A DNA stretch of 64,000 nt, taken from Cephalopachus bancanus. Its lineage: Eukaryota > Chordata > Mammalia > Primates > Tarsiidae. The translations under genes and the position numbers were made by a program. Positions within the stretch are counted from its first letter, which is position 1, and the number at the start of each line of letters is the position of its first letter. The DNA is taken from the NCBI GenBank assembly GCA_027257055.1, contig JAPVLO010001008.1, positions 1 through 64,000 of the forward strand. The letters run 5' to 3'. Below the pieces are notes generated by a model that had not been told where the DNA came from, did no database searches, and was given only the letters and a program-made list of their open reading frames with translations. Shown here piece after piece: positions 22,231 through 64,000 of this stretch.

Positions 22231-22487
22231 AAGTGAATACATCTTACATCTGACTGTTTTAGTATTTAATTAAAGTTTATATCTTATTAAAAATAACAGA
22301 AAAGGAAGCATTGCAATCTTGATTCAGAGACTCACAGTTATAGTATGATGAAAATTTGCCCCTTCATTTGGTTTCAGTATGATCCTCAAATTTAATGCCC
22401 ATCCGAGTTTTCCTTTGTTAGCACTGTGTTTACTAAACGGTGGCCTTTAATTTCTGAAATTCATATTTTTATCTGGCAGATTTTCTT

Positions 22488-22779
22488 TTCTTTTTTTTTT
22501 TTTGATTTGGAGTATCACTTTGTCACCCAGGCTGGTGGGCAGTGGCACGCCCTCAAGACCCGCCTGGGCAGCGAGACCTCATCTCCTCATCTCTACAGTA
22601 AATAAAAAAATTAGCTGGGCGTGGTAGTGCGCGCCTGTAGTTCCAGCTACTTGGAAGGCTGAGGCGGAAGGATCACCGGAGCCCAGCAGATTGAGGCTGC
22701 GGTGGCCGGGAGCGGCCACTGCACTCCAGTCTGGGCGACAGAGTGAGACTCCAACTCAAAAATAAAAAATAAATAAAAA
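22488..22779. repeat. Head-to-head rearranged Alu pair
   Basis: 22488-22551 is the first about 60 bp of an antisense Alu. At about 22552 it switches to a sense Alu beginning in mid left arm (CAAGACCCGCCTGGG) and running to the 3' tail. The two halves can fold back on each other. See findings. Confidence 0.85.
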
Positions 22780-23232
22780 TTTTATATCTTATATTTTTCT
22801 AATGTATGATAACATGTGAAACAGTTACCGACATGCCTTGCAGGTTCATTGATACATGTTGTGCAATAGTAATTTGTTGATGTCTTCCATCTGGTGTTTT
22901 TCTATTTGAGTAGACAATGCAGTCTCATTTTCTTCCTCCCATATCAATAGTTTGCAATTTATTGTCCAGTCTGTTTGAAGGTGATATGGAAGGACGCACT
23001 CATGATTTGTGAAAACCACTTGTCAACTGATCCATTATATCTCAGTATATATTCCATCTCTTTATTTGTTTTTTGATGCAATTTGAATGGAAAACTTCAA
23101 GGAAACATACATTTTTGAAAAGTTTGTCCTACATAATCACCAGCAATTTCTTTATGTCCCATGAAAGGAACATCCAAGTGGTTTTTGCTAGATTTACGAT
23201 GTCCCATCAGAGGGGACATCTGAGTGCAAGGG
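22780..23232 (-). mobile_element. piggyBac-family element copy A, truncated
   Basis: The complement begins CCCTTGCACTCAGATGTCCC directly at TTAA (23233-23236), the hallmark of piggyBac ends. It aligns over nearly its whole length, at roughly 85% by eye, with the complete copy at 44098-44759. The far end is cut off at the Alu rearrangement. No intact transposase. Confidence 0.75.
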
Positions 23233-23236
23233 TTAA

Positions 23237-23677
23237 TTTAGGTTGATAATCCTAGTGTGGCATGGTCTGTGTTTTCAGCCCTGAGTTATAGATGCTGAAA
23301 ATGAAAGGAATTGATCACATTCTGAGATAATGGAGTCTAGGTTAGAACTAAATTTAAATTAGGATTGTTTTAAAAAATTTCATTTCAGGATCTTTCAAGA
23401 TATTCTGGGTATAAGTCAGTGAAATATGCTCAATCAGCAGACTTAATATTTTTTTCTGAGTTGACAAGCCTTATTTGTTAACTTCATCTTCTGCATTGTG
23501 AAAAAACATGAGAAATATTTCCCTATAAGTTGGATTTTCTTTTCATTTTGCATCTTTTAATGTATGTTGGATGCCTTGGCAGTGCCCAAGGAAAATAATT
23601 ATTTTTCTCACTGGATTAAAAATTAATTAGAACATAATCATTTTTCCAGATCTACCTTTTTTCAGTTCTTTCTATTT
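23237..23677. other. Intron 1, unique sequence
   Basis: Nothing recognised. Confidence 0.4.
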
Positions 23678-24650
23678 CTTTTTTTTTTTTTTCCCAGTCG
23701 GCTGGAGTGTAGTGGCATGCTCACTGCTACTATAGCCTCGACCTGCTGGACTCAGGCAATCCTTCTGCCTCAGTCTTCAAAGTAGCTAGAACCACAGGCA
23801 TGCGCCATCACCTAACTAGTTGTTTTGATTTTTTGTAGAGACAAAGTTTCGCCAAGTTGCCCGGGCTGGTCTTGAACCCCTGGGTTCAGGTAATCCTCCT
23901 ACTGTGACCTCCCAAAGGGTTGGGATTACAGGCTTGAGCCACCACGCATAGCAGTTCTTTCTGCTTAGAACACTTTTTTTTTTTTTTTTTTGAGTCAGAG
24001 CCTCACTTTGTTGCCCAGGCAGGAGTGTGGTGGCACCCTCATGGCCACTGCAGTGTTGACTTGCTGGGCTCAGGTATTCCCTCCACCTCAGCCTTCAAGG
24101 TAGCTGGAATTCTAGGTGCATGCTACCACACCTGGCTAATTTTTTTTATTTATTGTAGAGATGAGGTCTTTCCAAGTTTCCCGGGCTGGTCTTGAACCCA
24201 TGGGCTCAGTCAATCCTCTCACCTTGGCCTCCCAAAGTGCTGGGATTATAGACATGAGCCACTGCGCCCGGCCTGAACACTTTTTTTATGGGCGGAATAA
24301 CAATTTGATTTTAGTGGTCAGATGGAAGAAATTTTCAATGTTTTTTTTTTTTTTTTTTTTTTAGTAGGAGTCTCACTCTTGCCCAGGCTGGAGTGCAGTG
24401 GCAAGTTCACGACCACCACAGTCTCGGCCTGCTGGGCTCAGATGATCCTTCTGCCTCAAGCCTTCCATGTAGTTGAAATTACAGGTACATAACCACTACA
24501 CCCAGCTGTTTATTTATTTATTTATTTATTGTAGAAACAAGGTCTTGTCAAATTGCTCAGACTGATCTCAAATCCCAGGATTTAGGCAGTTCTCTCGCCT
24601 CCACCTCCCAAAGTGCTGGGATTACAGTCGTGAGCCACTGTGCCCGGCTC
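23678..24650 (-). repeat. Three antisense Alus in series
   Basis: About 23678-23953, 23972-24276 and 24340-24650, all antisense and diverged (linker and B-box differences). Spacers are short unique sequence, and the third has a (TTTA)n linker. Confidence 0.9.
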
Positions 24651-24712
24651 AATATTCATATTAAAATTCATTCCTTCACAAAATGAAATACAAATAACTC
24701 AGTCTCTTAAGA

Positions 24713-25010
24713 TACAGTAAATCTTCTACATATGAACGAGTTCTGTTCCTAGAGTGTGTTTGTAAATCCAATTTGTAAGTCCAACAGAGTTAGCCTGGAT
24801 ACCCAACTACTACAATCATTGCTGCTTTTATGCTTGCTTCCAGACATCCTGGGCTTGAAATAAAGATACTGTACTATATAGTCAAGTACTCAAAAGCACA
24901 ACCACTTGTAGAGGATGCACACGTGTTACAGTGTTGCCAAATGTGAGCTAACTTATATGTTTGAACATGCAAACACAGTTTACTTCTTTGAAAATTCACA
25001 TCATGAAAGA
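24713..25010. mobile_element. Probable DNA transposon fragment (ACATATGAACGAGTTC type)
   Basis: TACAGTAAATCTTCTACATA, GAACGAGTTCTGTTCC, TTTGTAAATCCAATTTGTAA and AGTCCAACAGAGTTAGCC resemble the terminal region of an old mammalian cut-and-paste DNA transposon. I cannot name the subfamily with certainty. Confidence 0.5.
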
Positions 25011-25022
25011 TTGTATGTAGAG

Positions 25023-25311
25023 CAGGAGTCTCCAACCCTTGGCTGTGGACCAGTACAGGTCCATGGCCTGTTAGGTACTGGACTGCACAGCAGGAGATGA
25101 GCGGCAGGTGAGTGAAGTTCCATTCTCTGTCATATCAGCTGTGGCATTAGATTCTCATAAGAGTGCAAATCCTGTTGTGAACTGCACACGCAAAGGATCT
25201 CAGTTATGCACTCATTATGAGACTCTAATGCCTCATGATCCCCCCCCCATCCATGGAACAGTTGTCTTCCACAAAACTGGTCCCTGATGCTGAAAGGGTT
25301 GGGGACTGCTG
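25023..25311. mobile_element. MER1B-type hAT MITE
   Basis: CAGGAGTCTCCAACCCTTGG start and GGTTGGGGACTGCTG end. Internal TTAGATTCTCATAA and TATGAGACTCTAAT form the family's inverted internal repeats. Flanks ATGTAGAG and ATACAGAG look like a mutated 8-bp hAT target duplication. Confidence 0.85.
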
Positions 25312-25530
25312 ATACAGAGGACTTACTGAATAAATGCTTGAGATTAAAGAAGAGCCTTCTAGATATGCTAATTAAAACAACCACAGGCATAACATTGAAA
25401 ACCACAATTTGCATTCACATAGCTCTACTAATTCCAAAGGAAAGTTGTCAACAGTTTGCTCAGCATGTATGGAAAGTTTGCTTGTTAACTGGTCAGGACT
25501 AAAAGTTAGGTTCATGAAAGCCATCTGCAG

Positions 25531-26240
25531 ACCAGGCTCAGTGGTTCAGTCTGTAATCCCAGCACTTGGAGAGGCCGAGGCAAGTGGATTGCCTGAGCCC
25601 ATGGGCTCGAGACCAGCACAGGCAACTTGATAAGACGTCAGTCTTTATAGTAAATCAAAAATTAGCCTGGTGCAGTAGAGCACGCCTATGGTTCCAGCTA
25701 CTTGGAAGGCTGAGGCAAAGAGATCCCCTGAGCTCAGCAGATCGACTCTGGGGTGGCCGTGAGTGTGCCACAGCACTCCAGCCTGAGTGACAGAGTGAGA
25801 CTCCAACTTTAAAAAAAAAATCCATCTGCAGAAGTTATCATCCATAGTTTATATTTATTCTGCTAGGTGTTTGATATCTATGCATTAATTATCTGTTGAC
25901 TCTAAGCTCTTAGAAAATTACACAGCAGGGCAGGTGCGGTGGCTCAAACCTGTAATCCCAGCACTTTGGGAGGCGGAGGTGAGAGGATTGCCTGAGCTCA
26001 GGGATTTGAGACCAGCCTGAGCAACATGGAGAGACCTTGTCTCTACAATAAATCAAAAAATTAGCTGGGTGTGGTGGTGCATGTCTGTGGTTCCAGCTAC
26101 CTGAAAGGCTGAGGCAGAAGGATTGCCTGAGCCCAGGAGGTCGAGGCTACAGTGACCGTGAGCAGCGTGCCACTGCACTCCAGCCTGGGTGACAGAGTGA
26201 GACTCCACTCCGACTCAAAAAAAAAAAAAGAAAGAAAGAA
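25531..26240 (+). repeat. Two sense Alus
   Basis: About 25531-25820 and 25927-26240. The first has TCCATCTGCAG on both sides; the second has AATTACACAGCA and AATTATACAGCA as target duplication. Confidence 0.9.
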
Positions 26241-26289
26241 AAGAGAATTATACAGCAAAGAGCAATGGAATAAAATTAAGTAGTTAGGA

Positions 26290-26498
26290 AAAACTGTTAT
26301 GACCATAATACTATAAGAAAGGGATTGGCAGTAGCAGGATACTGCCAAGGTGGGGCTAGGGAGGGCACATCAGTAAGGGTACCTGACCTCAAACCAGGCA
26401 AAGTGGGAACCAAAGGGAGGCTCAAACTTTATCTATACAATGACCACTCGTATACCTAATCCTGAAATGTACCCTACATCTTTAAAAAAGAAAAAATA
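26290..26498 (+). mobile_element. Lemur-type L1 3' UTR fragment
   Basis: Aligns with the complement of 32169-32345 and of 28110-28215: GGGATTGGCAGTAG, TCAGTAAGGGTACCTGAC, ACCTAATCCTGAAATGTACC and a short A tail. Defines an L1 3' UTR family shared by several copies in this window. Confidence 0.75.
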
Positions 26499-26812
26499 AG
26501 CTGGGCTTGGTGGCTCAGCCTGTAATCCCGCGCTTTTGGGAGGCTGAGGTGAGTGGATTGCCTGAGCCCGCGGGTTCGAGACCCGCCTGGGCAACTTGGT
26601 GAGACCTCATCTCTACAATAAATCAAAAAATTAGCTGGGCGTGATAGCGTGCGCCTGTAGTTCCAGCTACTGGGAAGGCTGAGATGGCAGGATCGCCGGA
26701 GCCCAGCAGGTCGAGGCTGCGGTGGCCGGGAACTTCCGGCCACTGCACTCCAGTCTGGGCAACAGAGTGGGACTCCAACTCAAAAAATAAAAATAAAAAA
26801 TAAAAAATATTC
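26499..26812 (+). repeat. Young lemur-type Alu, sense, with a perfect T-arm-like B box
   Basis: GCTGGGCTTGGTGGCTCAGC start; GCGGGTTCGAGACCCGC at 26570-26586; CTCCAACTC with AAATAAAAAT tail. Confidence 0.95.
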
Positions 26813-26819
26813 AAGATGT

Positions 26820-27454
26820 CATATTTTTTAGTGGAATTAGACTGGAAAACACAGGGGCATATGTTTTGTGGTCATTGGCTCAAAGAATGTCTGTGATGAG
26901 TTTCTGGCCAGCACTGTCTGTGTATATATAAATTGAACATGAAAATAAGAGAATTAAAGTTGATCCCTTAGATTTTATTTCCCTTCACCTCCTTTGTGGT
27001 TTTGGCTTAGAAAGACAGAAATAATTAAAGTAGGAGATTAGAGGCCAGTTGAACAAGTTAAGCACTTTACCCATTAACACTGTGATTCTCAAATTGCCCT
27101 GACTGCTACTAACTCACTGGGACATTTCACGGTATTTTAAGTTTTCAAGAAAAACACCGTCATCTGTTGGGCATCTCATAAACTACTCACTGTTAAGTTA
27201 TGTGGACCTAACTACTTAATAAACAGAATGGTTGGGTTGAGTTGGTTGTTTTGTTTTGGTTTTGGCTTATGGATGTGGTGGCAAAGTTACTGAGACGGTA
27301 AGGACGTAGAGAGCTTTTTCAGTAAAAGATTTTGTTTGAATATTGAGCAGTAATGCTACTTCCATTCCGAGACAGACTGACCCTTAGTCAACTCATATTG
27401 GAGGGAAGAATAGCAATAGCTCTTTGTAATACAGAGATACAGACTTTATATTTT
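26820..27454. other. Intron 1, unique sequence
   Basis: No gene or named repeat recognised. Confidence 0.4.
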
Positions 27455-27697
27455 TGTGTTGGAGTTATACTCTCTTGCCCAGGCTGGAGTGCTCAGGTGA
27501 TTCTTCTGCTTCAGCCTTCCAGGTAGCTGGAACTACAGGTGCGTGCCACCATGCCCAGCTGATTTTTTTATTTATTGTAGAGAGAAGGCCTTCCCAAGTT
27601 GCCCAGTCTGGTCTTGAACCCCTGGACTCAGGCAGTCCTCTCGCCTCCACCTCCCAAAGTGCTAGGATTACAGGTGTGAGCCACTGCACCTGGCTTA
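27455..27697 (-). repeat. Shortened Alu, antisense
   Basis: GAGTTATACTCTCTTGCCC then a jump from GGAGTG to CTCAGGTGAT, removing about 45 bp of the right arm. The rest is complete to CACTGCACCTGGC. Confidence 0.88.
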
Positions 27698-28109
27698 GAC
27701 TTTATTTTTAAAAGAGCCATGTAACTTAAGCAGTGTTTTAAAATTAAAGATAGATTCAAAATCATGATGGAGTAGCTTTCAGAGTTTCCTAGACTAGAAG
27801 TATGAGACAGTAGCAGGGCTGGGACTAGGGTGTGATAAGTGAGGCTGTCATCTGAGATGCAAAATTTACAGGAGTGCAGAAAGGCTCAGTAATCATGATA
27901 AATAGTATTTTAATGCATCATTTTAAAAGATCAATATTAATGTAAAATAATTCATAATGAAAAAAATATTGATTTTAAATATAGACTGGATCCAACCTAG
28001 CACTTTCATGACTCCTGATCTCATTCTAATCCTGGTCCTGGGTTTATACATTAAACTTTTATAATCCTAATTATTAAATAGTTTGCTGTGGAATGGATTT
28101 TATTCTTTT

Positions 28110-28462
28110 TTTAAGTATGGGATACAATTCAGGGTTAGGTATACAAATGATCATTATGCAGGTACCCTTGTTGATGAGGTGTGCCCTTCCTCCCTCCCCT
28201 AGCAGTTTCCACTACTGCCAATCCCTTTCTTATAATATTACGATAATTGTTCAAGGTCCGCTTTATAAGTGAGAACATGTGGTACTCAGTTCTTTGTTTC
28301 TGTGATATATCACTTATTATTATAGACTCTGAGTTCATCCAAGCTGCTGCAAAGTTCTTAATTTTGTTCTTCTTTATGGCTGCGTAATATTCCATCATGT
28401 ATATATACCACATTTTTTGTATCCAGTCCTCTTTCGAGGAATGGATTCTAATGTTCAAGAAT
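28110..28462 (-). mobile_element. L1 3' end with an open ORF2 C-terminal fragment
   Basis: The complement of 28458-28135 is open for 107 codons and contains MWYIYMMEYYAAIKKNKIKN, the characteristic end of L1 ORF2 protein, followed by the lemur-type 3' UTR and tail near 28110. 5' truncated, antisense to POGZ. Confidence 0.88.
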
Positions 28463-28465
28463 AAA

Positions 28466-28752
28466 AGTAGCCGGGCTTGGTGGCTCAGCCTGTAATCCCG
28501 CGCCTTTGGAAGGCTGAGGTGAGTGGATTGCCTGAGCCCATGGGCTTGAGACCCGCCTGGGCAGGCGAGACCTCATCTCTACAATAAATCAAAAAATCAG
28601 CCGGGCATGGTAGCGCGCCTGTAATTCCGGCTACTCGGAAGGCTGAGGCGGAAGGATCGCCGGAGCCCAGCAGGTCGAGGCTGCGGTGGCCGGGAGCAGC
28701 CACTGCACTCCAGTCTGGGCAACAGAGTGAGACTCCAACTCAAAAAAAAAGT
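28466..28752 (+). repeat. Young lemur-type Alu, sense
   Basis: GCCGGGCTTGGTGGCTCAGC start, CCCGCGCCTTTGG, CTCCAACTC tail. AAAGTAG flanks. It lies about 150 bp before POGZ exon 2. Confidence 0.94.
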
Positions 28753-28881
28753 AGTAATTCTGAACCCTTGAAAATCGGGGTGTCTAGGGGAAATGGTAGA
28801 AGGAGCACAAGGAGATAGGTTACCAGTGGAGTCAAGGATCTACTTCCATATTTTGTATAAAATGATTTGTCTTATTTTTAG

Positions 28882-63136
<34,255 letters not shown>

Positions 63137-63327
63137 GTACCAGGCACCAAGCATTTCCCATATTCTCATGTTTTTAAACATGGATGCTGGGGCCAGGACT
63201 AAACCTACACAAACAATTTGGGTAGAGAATATAACATGGGTGTATTAGCAAAAACTTGTTGAATTTCAGTTATGTGCCATATAGTAGTCTAGGTACTAGA
63301 GATTTGCTGGTAAACAGGACAATAGAC

Positions 63328-63620
63328 AGGGCATAGTGGCTTACACCTGTAATCCCAACACTTTGGGTGGCTAAGGAGGGAGGATCCCATGAAGCCAGGA
63401 GTTCTAGACCAGCCTGGTCAACACAGCAAGACCCCATCGCTACACAAAAAATTAAAAATTAGCCAAGTCTGGTGATGTGCCTGTAGTCCCAGCTACTTGG
63501 GAGGCTGAGGTGAGAGGGATGCATTGAACCCTGGAGTTTGAGACAGTAGTGAGCCATGACTGATTGAATCACTGCACTCCAGTCTGGGCAACAGAGTGAG
63601 ATGCATGTCTTTAAAATAAA
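63328..63620 (+). repeat. Old Alu, sense
   Basis: GGCATAGTGGCTTACACCTG start, diverged right arm with a tail at ATGTCTTTAAAATAAAA. Confidence 0.88.
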
Positions 63621-63623
63621 AAG

Positions 63624-63917
63624 CCGGACTTGGTGACTCAGCCTGTAATACTGCGCCTTGGGAGGCTGAGGTGAGTGGATTGCCTGAGCCCATGGGTTCG
63701 AGGCCCACCTGGGCAACTTGGCGAGACCTCATCTCTACAATAAATCAAAAATCAGCTGGGCGTGGTAGTGCATGCCTGTAGTTCCAGCCACTTGGAAGGC
63801 TGAAGTGGAAGGATCGCCGGAGCCCAGCAGTTGAGGCTGCGGTGGCCGGAAGCGGCCACTGCACTCCAGTCTGGGCGACAGAGTGAGACTCCAACTCAAA
63901 AAAATAATAAAAAAAAC
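63624..63917 (+). repeat. Lemur-type Alu, sense
   Basis: GCCGGACTTGGTGACTCAGC start, CATGGGTTCGAGGCCCACC, CTCCAACTC-A(n). Confidence 0.94.
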
Positions 63918-63981
63918 ACAGTACAATAAAGCATGAAGAATGTTATGTTAGGGAGAAATGTAGGATACAGAAAAGCATATA

Positions 63982-64000
63982 ATGGCTGGGTATGGTGACT
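63982..64000 (+). repeat. Alu 5' end, cut by the window edge
   Basis: ATGGCTGGGTATGGTGACT matches the start of an Alu left arm. Confidence 0.65.

Noticed and set aside
26570..26586. Possible tRNA genes at the T-arm-like hairpins
   Set aside because: No acceptor stem, anticodon arm or D-arm in tRNA spacing; each hairpin lies inside an Alu left arm.

Overview
This window is nuclear DNA from a primate. It carries the 5' half of POGZ (pogo transposable element derived with zinc finger domain) on the + strand. Eleven coding exons can be joined by canonical GT/AG sites with continuous phase. They give 642 residues, from the initiator Met at 28915 to the sixth C2H2/C2HC zinc finger ending at 63136. 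The remaining fingers, the HP1-binding finger, the CENP-B-like DNA-binding domain and the pogo DDE domain lie beyond the right edge.

The interspersed repeats point to a lemur. About 80 Alu insertions fill over a third of the window, and the youngest are not of anthropoid type. They start GCCGGGCTCGGTGGCTCAGC and end GAGTGAGACTCCAACTC, with GCGGGTTCGAGACCCGC at the B box. The tRNA-headed Alu hybrids usual in galagos and lorises were not seen. L1 3' ends with a shared non-human 3' UTR and two piggyBac-family copies fit a lemuriform. The genus cannot be fixed from this sequence.

Layout: 1-300 is an antisense processed copy of PPIA (cyclophilin A), open at the left edge. 300-11,250 is intergenic, dense in Alus, with an L2 remnant, an MLT1 LTR and a decayed coding-like segment. 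11,290-12,560 is the POGZ CpG-island promoter with CRE, CCAAT and ETS/CRE-like sites, plus noncoding exon 1 with its donor at 11,727. 11,727-28,913 is intron 1, with Alus, MIR, MER5A, MER1B, a Tigger-like fragment, piggyBac copy A and an L1. 28,914-63,136 holds exons 2-12 separated by repeat-rich introns. 63,137-64,000 is the start of the next intron, again Alus.

POGZ is the only active gene I can support. It encodes a nuclear chromatin and mitosis regulator derived from a pogo transposase. Its introns hold decayed relatives of its own ancestor (Tigger/pogo and mariner elements), some in deep nests. The most unusual observations are: (i) a young lemur Alu lineage whose A and B boxes look more tRNA-like than those of human Alu, including a perfect T-arm hairpin; (ii) a chimeric L1-3'UTR/Alu insertion under one target-site duplication; (iii) a four-level transposon nest at 55.8-57.8 kb and a second nest at 48.1-51.5 kb; (iv) a piggyBac-like pair, one copy flanked by CTAG instead of TTAA; (v) an open PPIA retrocopy. 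I found no clearly undescribed enzymatic or defence system.
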